From: Dehalococcoidales bacterium
GTDB taxonomy: Bacteria > Chloroflexota > Dehalococcoidia > Dehalococcoidales > RBG-16-60-22
DNA: 10,363 nt
Assembly: GCA_026416775.1 (NCBI GenBank)
Contig: JAOAEN010000024.1
Coordinates: 1-10,363, forward strand
Direction: 5' to 3'
Position 1 is the first letter of the stretch. Every line of letters begins with the position of its first letter. The position numbers and the translations under genes were made by a program. This document shows positions 1 to 6,210 of this stretch, one piece after another. The notes under the pieces were generated by a model. The model was not told where the DNA came from. It made no database searches and saw only the letters and a program-made list of their open reading frames with translations.

Positions 1-1262
1 GTGATGGCGATGATGGTGTAGACGCCGATATGGGCCACTACCGGGCTTATGTAGCTGCCGAGGAAGATAAGGAACTCGGCGGCAAAACCGCTCGTCGTCG
101 GCAGCCCCAGCGAGGCAAGCCTGGCGATGGAAAAGACCGCCGTCATCACCGGCACCTGCCGTGCCAGCCCGCCGAGGCGGGAGAGGTCGCGCACCTCAAT
201 ATTGTGGATGACCAGCCCCGCCAGCGCAAAGAGGAGCCCGGTGACGAGACCGTGGCTTGCCATCTGCAGCGATGCCCCCACGAGGCTCAGGTTACCCAGC
301 GCAAAAATGCCGAGCAGCACGTAGCCCATGTGGGAGATGCTGCTGTAGGCGATTAACCTCTTGATGTCCTTCTGCATCAGCGTTACGGCAGCCCCGTAGA
401 TGATGCCGATGAGTGCCAGGACAATCATGAGCAGGGCGTAGCTTTGGGCGACCCCCGGGAAGAAGCCCACGCAGAGGCGGATCATGCCGTAGCCCCCCAT
501 CTTGATGAGCACCCCGGCAAGCATCACGCTCACCGCGGTGGGGGCATCGGTGTGGGCATCGGGTAGCCAGGTGTGCAGCGGGAATACCGGTTGCTTCACC
601 GCAAAGCCAATGAGGAGGAGCCAGAAGATCACCGCCGCCGGGAGCATCTTCTGGACGTAGCCCAGCCCCTGGCGGGTGATCTCCACCATGTTCAGACTTC
701 CGGTGGCAAAATAGAGGCTCAGGATACCGGCGAGCATGAAGGCGCTGCCGAAAAGCGTGTAAACGACGTACTTGATGGCGGAGTATTCCCTTCTCCCCGA
801 GCCCCAGATTGAAATGAGGAAATACATCGGGACCACCTCGATCTCCCACATGATGAAGAAAAGGAGCAGGTCGAGTGAGACGAAGACCCCGATGATGCTC
901 GTCTCAAGGAGAAGCAGCCAGGCAAAATACTCGCGTACGCGCTCGTGGACCTTCCATGAAATGAGCACGGCAAGGAAGCCGAGCAGCGTGGTGAGCAGGA
1001 GGAGCGGCAGACTCAGCCCGTCCACGCCCAGGTGGTAATGTGCCCCGAGCGGGGCAATCCAGAGGTAGTCTTCCACGAACTGGAAGCCCCCCGCTGCCCG
1101 GTCAAAGGTAACGAAGAGGTAGAGGGAAAGGGCAAGCGGGACGAGAGTGAAGATGAGGGCGATGCGCCTGAGCCACCTTTCCCCGGTGCCCCGCAGGAGG
1201 GCGATGACAATGGCACCCAGCGCCGGAAGGAACAGTATGGTTGATAGATAGTTAAAGCCCAT
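1..1262 (-). CDS. nuoM: NADH-quinone oxidoreductase subunit M, partial (3' end beyond left edge)
   Basis: Antiporter-like proton-pumping subunit of the complex I membrane arm. 420 codons are visible; the family is usually about 490-530 residues, so the C-terminal part is outside the window. Seen: many hydrophobic helices; TM5 motif WEIEVVPMYFLI with the conserved Glu140; AVKQPVFPLHTWLPDAH (residues 221-237) with Lys223 and His230; SSISHMGYVLLG near 307-318; MASHGLVTGLLFALAG near 334-349; and SLGLPTTSGFAAEF near 384-397. The plain homolog alternatives, NuoL and NuoN, fit less well: the PLHTWLPDAH and MASHGLVTGLLF blocks are NuoM/NdhD type. The ATG is fixed by an in-frame TAA nine bases upstream. 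The best Shine-Dalgarno match (AGGTGGT, 1278-1284) lies 15 bases away, which is long; a purine-rich AAGTAAAG abuts the start. nuoL ends 38 bases upstream, so both are on one transcript. Glu142 adds a second acid in TM5, as I recall for cyanobacterial NdhD. Confidence 0.97.
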   Translation of the reverse strand, partial: MGFNYLSTILFLPALGAIVIALLRGTGERWLRRIALIFTLVPLALSLYLFVTFDRAAGGFQFVEDYLWIAPLGAHYHLGVDGLSLPLLLLTTLLGFLAVLISWKVHERVREYFAWLLLLETSIIGVFVSLDLLLFFIMWEIEVVPMYFLISIWGSGRREYSAIKYVVYTLFGSAFMLAGILSLYFATGSLNMVEITRQGLGYVQKMLPAAVIFWLLLIGFAVKQPVFPLHTWLPDAHTDAPTAVSVMLAGVLIKMGGYGMIRLCVGFFPGVAQSYALLMIVLALIGIIYGAAVTLMQKDIKRLIAYSSISHMGYVLLGIFALGNLSLVGASLQMASHGLVTGLLFALAGLVIHNIEVRDLSRLGGLARQVPVMTAVFSIARLASLGLPTTSGFAAEFLIFLGSYISPVVAHIGVYTIIAI

Positions 1263-1300
1263 CTTTACTTAATTCAAACCACCTGTCATGTAAAAAGCTA

Positions 1301-3307
1301 TCAGCCGAAAAAGATCACGCATATTGCGATTATCACCACGCCAATGCCGATGAAAAGCCCGTAGAGCTGTAGCTGCCCCGTCTGGATGCGGCGCAGGGTT
1401 TGCCCGCCTTCGATGACCGTCTCGGCAACGGCATCCACCGCACCGTCAACGCCGTTACGGTCAAACCAGGCAAAAGCACGGAAAAGCCCCCTCATGAGCA
1501 GCTGTCTTACGATGATGTCCTCGTAGAGCCTGTCAAAGTAGTACTTGTTCACGAAGAGCAGGTAAAGCGGGCGGAAGACCTTGCCCAGCGTCTCGGCGGT
1601 GACCCAGCGGCGGATATAGACCGCGTAGGCGGAAAAGATGCCCAGAATGGCGACGATGAGCGAGACAGGGGCAAGCGGCATGCCATCTACCCTATGCGCA
1701 AAGACGGTGAAGAAACTGACGAAGCCCTGCGCCTCTGCCTCATGGGCAAAGAATCTGTTGAAGTCGCCGTTCAGGTTCCACCAGCCGGCGATAACTGCCA
1801 TGACGGCAAGAAACACGAGCGGTGCCACCATGATCCATGGCGACTCGTGGAGGTGCCCGTGTTCATGGCCCGCTTCGTGGGCACCGCCGCGGTATGCGCC
1901 GTGGAAGGTCATGAAAATGGCACGGAACATGTAGAAAGCGGTGAGGAAAACGGTGATGAGGGCAAGGGCAAAAAGCACCGGCTGTGCCCTGAAGGCACCT
2001 GCCAGGATTTCGTCCTTGCTCCAGAAGCCGGCAAGCGGCCAGATGCCGGCAAGGCTCAGGCTGCCGATGAGGAAGGTGGCGTATGTCCAGGGCATCGCCC
2101 GCCTTAAGCCCCCCATGAGCCTCATGTCAAAGGTGCCGGTGGCGTGGCTCACGCTGCCTGCCCCCATAAAGAGCAGGGCCTTGAAGAAGGCGTGGGTGAA
2201 GAGGTGGAACATGCCGATAGCAACCGCACCCTTCGTGATGATGAGGAGTTCTTCGGTGCCGGCATGGAGGGCGCCGGAGGTGATTTCCCCGGCAAGTGTC
2301 ATACCCACCGAGCCCAGCCCCAGCATCATGTAGCCAATCTGGCTGATCGTCGAATAGGCAAGTACCCGCTTGATGTCGTTGGCGGTAAGCCCCATCGTGG
2401 CGGCGAAGATGGCGGTAAAGCCGCCGATCACCGCAACGAGGGTAATCGCTGGCTGGGAGAAGACGAAGAGCGGCATCGTGCGTGCCACAAGGAAGACACC
2501 GGCGCATACCATTGTCGCCGAATGGATGAGGGCGGAGACCGGCGTGGGGCCTTCCATGGCATCGGGAAGCCATACGTGGAGCGGGAACTGCGCGCTTTTC
2601 CCGATGGCTCCGGCAAAAAGCCCGATCGCCGCCCACATGAGCACCGTGCCGGTAAGCACGCCGGTGACGGCAAGCTCGTGGAGCCGGGCAATATCAAAAG
2701 TGCCGGTGTTCAGGTAGAGGATGAGGATGCCGGCAAGAAAGCCAAAGTCCCCGATGCGGGTAACGATGAACGCCTTCTTCGCCGCATCGGCTGCCGATTT
2801 CTTGTGGTACCAGAAGCCGATGAGGAGGTACGAGCAGAGCCCGACAAGCTCCCAGAAGACGAAGGTGAAGAGCAGGTTATCGGAAAGGGAAAGCCCCAGC
2901 ATGGCGAAGGTGAAAAGCGACATGAACGTGTAGTAGCGGTAATAGCCGGCTTCATCATGTGCCATGTAGCCGAGCGAGTAAATCTGCACCGTAAGCGAAA
3001 TCACCGAGACCACCACCGCCATGAGGGCAGAAAGCTGGTCCATGATGATGCCGAGGTGGATGCTTACCCCGCCTTCAATGACGGCCCAGCTCACGTCGGG
3101 GACGGGGATAACATGGTCTTCGGTGCGCATCACGGAAAGGAGCGCCCAGATAGCAAGGGCTGCCGAGGCGGCAATCGCGATGATCGTAACATAGCCGTAG
3201 GCCGGAGACTGCTTCTTCACCCACGGCCGCAGGAAGAGACCGTTGGCGATAAACGCCGCAAGCGGCAGCAGCATGATGAGCCAGATGCACTGATAGGGTA
3301 TGGTCAT
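1301..3307 (-). CDS. nuoL: NADH-quinone oxidoreductase subunit L
   Basis: Distal antiporter-like proton-pumping subunit of complex I. 668 residues, longer than the roughly 610-650 usual. Seen: FVFWELVGLCSYLLIGFW with Glu153 in TM5; KAFIVTRIGDFGFL near 178-191 with Asp187; KSAQFPLHVWLPDAMEGPTP (237-256) with Lys237 and His244; ALIHSATMVCAGVFL with His262; LAYSTISQIGYM near 316-327; HLFTHAFFKALLFMGAGSV near 368-386. A His-rich loop (residues 477-488) precedes ESPW. The C-terminus has a charged stretch and a last hydrophobic helix (about 649-667), matching the long lateral helix and final TM of NuoL. Between IGYM and FHLFTHAFFKA there are about 25 residues more than in the E. coli and Thermus subunits as I remember them. 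The ATG overlaps the stop of the preceding small gene as ATGA, implying coupled translation. Confidence 0.98.
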   Translation of the reverse strand: MTIPYQCIWLIMLLPLAAFIANGLFLRPWVKKQSPAYGYVTIIAIAASAALAIWALLSVMRTEDHVIPVPDVSWAVIEGGVSIHLGIIMDQLSALMAVVVSVISLTVQIYSLGYMAHDEAGYYRYYTFMSLFTFAMLGLSLSDNLLFTFVFWELVGLCSYLLIGFWYHKKSAADAAKKAFIVTRIGDFGFLAGILILYLNTGTFDIARLHELAVTGVLTGTVLMWAAIGLFAGAIGKSAQFPLHVWLPDAMEGPTPVSALIHSATMVCAGVFLVARTMPLFVFSQPAITLVAVIGGFTAIFAATMGLTANDIKRVLAYSTISQIGYMMLGLGSVGMTLAGEITSGALHAGTEELLIITKGAVAIGMFHLFTHAFFKALLFMGAGSVSHATGTFDMRLMGGLRRAMPWTYATFLIGSLSLAGIWPLAGFWSKDEILAGAFRAQPVLFALALITVFLTAFYMFRAIFMTFHGAYRGGAHEAGHEHGHLHESPWIMVAPLVFLAVMAVIAGWWNLNGDFNRFFAHEAEAQGFVSFFTVFAHRVDGMPLAPVSLIVAILGIFSAYAVYIRRWVTAETLGKVFRPLYLLFVNKYYFDRLYEDIIVRQLLMRGLFRAFAWFDRNGVDGAVDAVAETVIEGGQTLRRIQTGQLQLYGLFIGIGVVIIAICVIFFG

Positions 3308-3498
3308 AGCTTCCTTAAAATATCACGGATCACGTGTTCCTTGTCTTCGGGTACCAGGATGACATATTCCGCAATCTCTTGCCCGATGGGGAGCCCCTGC
3401 GCCGGCATGATGCGGGCGGGTATGCCTTCCCCCTCGAAACATTCCTTCCACATCTCGGCAAAGACGAGAAGCCTTGTTCGCTTAACTTCTACCCACAT
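3304..3498 (-). CDS. 64-residue soluble protein, DUF2007-like (putative signal-transducing family), coupled to nuoL
   Basis: Small cytosolic protein with no signal peptide or membrane helix. Its pattern resembles DUF2007 domains: an N-terminal beta strand (residues 1-13), a helix carrying AEMWKECFEGEGIPARI, then a strand and helix EYVILVPEDKEHVIRDIL. The family commonly shows E-x-E-G-I-P-A followed by VLVPEED and a short C-terminal helix. Its function is not established; 'signal-transducing' is only a database name, and the assignment here rests on pattern recall. The ATG at 3498 has only a weak AGGGA upstream. The stop overlaps the nuoL start (ATGA), so translation of nuoL probably depends partly on this gene. 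That argues that the frame is real. Its single Cys (residue 19) offers no metal-site motif. Two possible roles are an assembly factor or a regulator of the membrane arm, but nothing in the sequence settles this. Confidence 0.75.
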   Translation of the reverse strand: MWVEVKRTRLLVFAEMWKECFEGEGIPARIMPAQGLPIGQEIAEYVILVPEDKEHVIRDILRKL

Positions 3499-3549
3499 AT
3501 TCAGTCCCTGTGGACGGCAAGCTCCTGGCGGTTAATTCCTGTTTCCGGC

Positions 3550-3726
3550 CTAGCCCTGGAGTGCCAGCACGGCATCGCCAAGGTAGAATGGCCAGACAAC
3601 GATGCCCAGGATGATCTTCCACCATACCAGGTTGGCAAACCCGATGGTGAAAAGCCATCCGGCAAACCAGAACACCCCGAAAAATCCACCCTTTGCCATT
3701 TTCCCCTTCCTCTTTTCTTCAGCCAT
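3550..3726 (-). CDS. 58-residue small membrane protein in the nuo operon, unknown function
   Basis: I do not recognise this protein. It opens with a basic, charged N-terminus (MAEEKRKGKMAKGG), followed by two hydrophobic segments, about residues 13-30 and 33-50, separated by only a few residues. This suggests a helical hairpin with both ends in the cytoplasm by the positive-inside rule. It is rich in Trp (20, 24, 35, 36, 45) and Phe. The start was chosen at the ATG at 3726 because AAGGAG sits 4 bases before it; the frame stays open upstream to 3792, but that extension (MRDDGPVPQGEG...) is non-hydrophobic and has no better ribosome site. It lies 73 bases after nuoK and 51 before the DUF2007-like gene, inside the run of nuo genes. 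An accessory (supernumerary) subunit or assembly factor is one inference; a chance hydrophobic frame is less likely given the strong Shine-Dalgarno. Confidence 0.68.
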   Translation of the reverse strand: MAEEKRKGKMAKGGFFGVFWFAGWLFTIGFANLVWWKIILGIVVWPFYLGDAVLALQG

Positions 3727-3766
3727 TTTTCTCCTTTTCGGGTGCGGTCTTTTAAACCCCTCACCC

Positions 3767-3791
3767 TGCGGGACTGGCCCATCATCCCGCA
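3767..3791 (-). other. intercistronic hairpin between nuoK and the 58-residue gene
   Basis: On the transcript strand, TGCGGGA and TCCCGCA form a perfect 7-bp stem around an 11-nt loop, 8 bases after the nuoK stop. No U-run follows; the next bases are GGGTGAGGGGTTT. It is therefore not a standard intrinsic terminator. It could be a processing or stability element that separates the levels of the nuoA-K and nuoL-M parts of the message, or it could be incidental. This is the first sizeable gap in a gene run that otherwise overlaps end to end. Confidence 0.35.
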
Positions 3792-3799
3792 AGCCAGAG

Positions 3800-4111
3800 T
3801 TACCACTTCAAGAGGTTGATGTTGTTGACATCAATATCCGTCAGCCCCCGGTAGATGGCAAGGATAATCGCCACGCCCACCGCCACCTCCGCCGCGGCGA
3901 CGACCATCACGAAGATGGCAAAGACCTGCCCCGTGAGGAGCTGGGGCACCACGTAACGGGAGAAGGCGATGAGCGTGAGGTTCACCGCATTGAGCATGAT
4001 CTCAATGCACATCAGAATGACCACCGCATTGCGGCGGGTCAGCGCCCCGTAGAGCCCGATGCAGAAAAGCACCGCGGCAAGGACGAGGTAGTGCTCAAGC
4101 CCGACGGTCAC
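3800..4111 (-). CDS. nuoK: NADH-quinone oxidoreductase subunit K
   Basis: Small membrane-arm subunit, related to MrpC, that helps carry the line of charged residues between the quinone site and the pumps. 103 residues, close to the usual 100-102. Three hydrophobic helices are visible at about residues 6-24, 29-50 and 61-87. The two functionally important membrane glutamates are present: Glu37 in VVILMCIEIMLNAVNL and Glu75 in FVMVVAAAEVAVGVAI, matching E. coli Glu36 and Glu72. The C-terminus DIDVNNINLLKW is typical of the family. The start is GTG at 4111, overlapping the nuoJ stop as GTGA, which indicates coupling to nuoJ. The stop TAA is followed by a 73-base gap, the first real break in the cluster. 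Confidence 0.98.
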   Translation of the reverse strand: MTVGLEHYLVLAAVLFCIGLYGALTRRNAVVILMCIEIMLNAVNLTLIAFSRYVVPQLLTGQVFAIFVMVVAAAEVAVGVAIILAIYRGLTDIDVNNINLLKW

Positions 4112-4605
4112 TCTTCCTTCTCCTTTGCCAGAACAATTGCCCCCAGGATCGCAGCCAGGATCAGCACGGCACAGATCTCCGTGGCAAGGACATAGCCCTG
4201 ACTACCGAAAAGCAGCCTGGAAAGCGGCCCGGTCGTGGGAGCAAGCGGCGGAGTGCCGGATACCTGCCACGGGCTTGCCACCACGACGTACACCAGAAGC
4301 CCCAGCAGGACGACGGCAACCGCCAGTACCGGGAGCTTCAGCGGGCGGTTTGCCGGGTTCCCCTGGCGGACCTCTCGCGTCATCATAATGGCGAGGATGA
4401 TGAGCACCGAAATCGCCCCCACGTAGACGAGGATCTGCGCCGCGGCAAGGAAATCGGCGCTCAGGGTAATGTAAAGCCCGGCTACGGCGATGAAGCAGAC
4501 GATCAGGGCAAGAGCGGTGCGGAAGATGTTCCGCAGGCTCACCACCAGGAGCGCTGCGGCAACTGCAAAGACCGCCATCACCCAGAAAGCCGCCGCAAGT
4601 CCCAT
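4108..4605 (-). CDS. nuoJ: NADH-quinone oxidoreductase subunit J
   Basis: Membrane-arm subunit at the base of complex I. 165 residues, within the family range. Hydrophobic helices fall at about residues 3-22, 27-49, 53-75, 91-111 and 138-160, giving the expected five. The signature DFLAAAQILVYVGAISVLII (51-70) contains Tyr61 and Gly63 in the helix that undergoes the alpha-to-pi transition in solved structures. The loop after helix 3 starts MMTREVRQGNP, a common NuoJ feature. The C-terminus is charged (KEKEE). The ATG shares one base with the nuoI stop (TGATG), and the stop overlaps nuoK's GTG, so it is translated as part of a coupled chain. Confidence 0.97.
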   Translation of the reverse strand: MGLAAAFWVMAVFAVAAALLVVSLRNIFRTALALIVCFIAVAGLYITLSADFLAAAQILVYVGAISVLIILAIMMTREVRQGNPANRPLKLPVLAVAVVLLGLLVYVVVASPWQVSGTPPLAPTTGPLSRLLFGSQGYVLATEICAVLILAAILGAIVLAKEKEE

Positions 4606-5105
4606 CAGTCCTTCCTCTCCACGATCTTCTCAACGAGCAATGTCTGCGCCGGCAGCCCTGCCGCCACTTCGGGGTGGAAGTAGCCGCTCTTTGGCCGCTC
4701 CTTTGATTCAAGAAGCGTATCGTTTTCCTGCACGAGATCGCGCCTCCGGTACTTCGCCCGCTCGTAGGCATAACCCATGAAGATGGCATCGTAAGGGCAG
4801 GATTCCACGCACAGCCCGCACTGGATACAGTAGCCTGTGTCCACGCGGTAGGTGCGCACCTCGTACCTGTTCTCCACCGGGTTGGCCCCGGTGACGATTT
4901 CAATGGCACCCTGCGGGCAGGCTTTGGCACAAGTGGCGCAGCCGGTACACCGTTTTTTGTCCCAGACAAGCTCGTTACCGCGTATCCGCCGCGAGACGTT
5001 GAGCCGCTGGTACGGGTACTGGTTCACCGTAGGATGACGGAAGATGTGCCTGAAGGTTACCGTCATCCCCTTGAGCAGCCCGAGTCCAAAATGTTCAAAC
5101 TTCAA
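4605..5105 (-). CDS. nuoI: NADH-quinone oxidoreductase subunit I (two 4Fe-4S clusters)
   Basis: Ferredoxin-like subunit of the connecting module, carrying clusters N6a and N6b that pass electrons towards N2 in NuoB. 166 residues. The first binding motif is CTGCATCAKACPQGAIEI with Cys53, 56, 59 and 63; the second is CIQCGLCVESCPYDAIFM with Cys93, 96, 99 and 103. All eight ligands are present. The N-terminal segment GLLKGMTVTFRHIFRHP is the amphipathic helix that NuoI lays along the membrane arm. The start taken is TTG at 5105, inside the end of nuoH (11-base overlap), because it retains this helix; the next ATG (residue 14) would cut into it. A G-rich GGGGTAGAG directly precedes the TTG. The absence of nuoEFG means the donor feeding N6a/N6b is not identified here. 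Confidence 0.97.
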   Translation of the reverse strand: MKFEHFGLGLLKGMTVTFRHIFRHPTVNQYPYQRLNVSRRIRGNELVWDKKRCTGCATCAKACPQGAIEIVTGANPVENRYEVRTYRVDTGYCIQCGLCVESCPYDAIFMGYAYERAKYRRRDLVQENDTLLESKERPKSGYFHPEVAAGLPAQTLLVEKIVERKD

Positions 5106-6210
5106 CTCTACCCCACCCCACTTTAAAAAGTCCTGACCAGATGATTACGAGCAGGATCATGACCGCAGTATTGATGATGAACACAAGCCACGGTGCATCG
5201 GGTATCGTCAGCACCTGGATTGCGGTGACGAACAGGTTGATGAGCGAAAGCGGAAGCAAAAACTTCCAGGCGAATGCCATGAGCTGGTCGATACGCACGC
5301 GGGGGAATGTTGCCCTCGTCCAGACCATAAAACCAAAAACGGCAAATACTTTGATGACGAACCACAGCCAGGGAGGCAGCAGCGGCCCGCGCCAGCCGCC
5401 GAGGAAAAGCACGCTGATGATGGCAGACATAGCGATTGCCTCGGCATATTCCACGAGGTAGAACATGGCAAATTTCATGCCGGAATATTCGGTGTGGAAA
5501 CCGGCGACGATTTCCGAGTCAGCCTCCATGAGGTCGAAGGGGCTGCGGTTGATCTCGGCGCAGGCAGCCATGAAGAAGAGCAAAAACCCCATCGGCTGCA
5601 GGAAGATGAATGGGATGTCCTGCGCAAGCACGATCTCGTTCAGGGAAAGCGAGCCGGCGATCAGCACCACGCCGAGGATGGAAAGCACGAGGGGTATCTC
5701 GTAGCTCACCACGGCGGCAACGTTGCGCATCGCCCCGAGGAGCGAGTACTTGTTGCTTGAGCCCCACCCCGCCATGAAGATGCCCACCGTGGTCAGCGAG
5801 CTTACCGCCACCACGTAGAGGATACCGATGTTGAGGTCGGCAAGCAGCGCCCCTTTCTGGAAGGGTACCACGGCAAAGATCATCACCACCGGCACGAAGG
5901 CAACGACCGGTGCCAGCCAGTGGACGAGCCTGTCCGCTGGCTGCGGGATGATATCTTCCTTGATGAGCACCTTCAGTGCATCGGCAACTGGCTGTAAGAG
6001 CCCGAAAGGCCCGGTGCGGTTGGGACCGAGGCGCGACTGCATTCTCCCCAGGAGCCGGCGCTCGATGTAGATTGCCCCCATGACCATGAGCAGGGCAAAG
6101 GTGATGAGGGCGGTGGTGTAGAAGGCCCAGTGCCCCCAGTAGCCGCCCGGCCAGTATGCCGCGGTGGCTGCCGGCAAGTGTCCTGTGAGGAGCGGGCTTA
6201 TGTCAGGCAT
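5095..6210 (-). CDS. nuoH: NADH-quinone oxidoreductase subunit H
   Basis: Membrane subunit that forms much of the quinone cavity and the connection to the proton path. 371 residues, near the upper part of the usual 320-370 range. Seen: IERRLLGRMQSRLGPNRTGP (49-68), VADALKVLIKEDIIP (75-89), a conserved GWGSSNKYSLLGAMR (148-162), SYEIPLVLSI, then the acidic quinone-side loop AEINRSPFDLMEADSEIVAG (218-237) followed by FHTEYSGMKFAMFYL. Late in the protein, RATFPRVRIDQLM (299-311) is also family-typical. At least eight hydrophobic helices are evident. The ATG overlaps the nuoD TAA by one base (TAATG), with GAGGTGG just upstream inside nuoD as ribosome site. The 3' end overlaps nuoI by 11 bases. 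In E. coli-type operons nuoE, F and G lie between nuoC/D and nuoH; here nuoD is joined straight to nuoH. Confidence 0.98.
   Translation of the reverse strand: MPDISPLLTGHLPAATAAYWPGGYWGHWAFYTTALITFALLMVMGAIYIERRLLGRMQSRLGPNRTGPFGLLQPVADALKVLIKEDIIPQPADRLVHWLAPVVAFVPVVMIFAVVPFQKGALLADLNIGILYVVAVSSLTTVGIFMAGWGSSNKYSLLGAMRNVAAVVSYEIPLVLSILGVVLIAGSLSLNEIVLAQDIPFIFLQPMGFLLFFMAACAEINRSPFDLMEADSEIVAGFHTEYSGMKFAMFYLVEYAEAIAMSAIISVLFLGGWRGPLLPPWLWFVIKVFAVFGFMVWTRATFPRVRIDQLMAFAWKFLLPLSLINLFVTAIQVLTIPDAPWLVFIINTAVMILLVIIWSGLFKVGWGRVEV

Noticed and set aside
292..849. 185-codon minus-strand frame inside nuoM
   Set aside because: It is out of frame with NuoM, whose conserved blocks cover the same bases; its product is Arg/His/Pro-rich, as expected for a shadow of a GC-rich gene.
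1850..1890. His-rich loop in NuoL as a dedicated metal-binding site
   Set aside because: Short His-rich loops before an ESPW motif are common in ordinary NuoL proteins; nothing marks this one as special.
2144..3535. Long open frame on the plus strand opposite nuoL (over 460 codons)
   Set aside because: It is very rich in charged residues, Gly and His, has no recognisable domain, and mirrors the codon pattern of nuoL, whose conserved motifs show the true coding strand.
3501..3806. 101-codon minus-strand frame overlapping the 58-residue gene
   Set aside because: It is basic and shows no domain or ribosome site; the alternative frame has a strong Shine-Dalgarno and two clear membrane helices.
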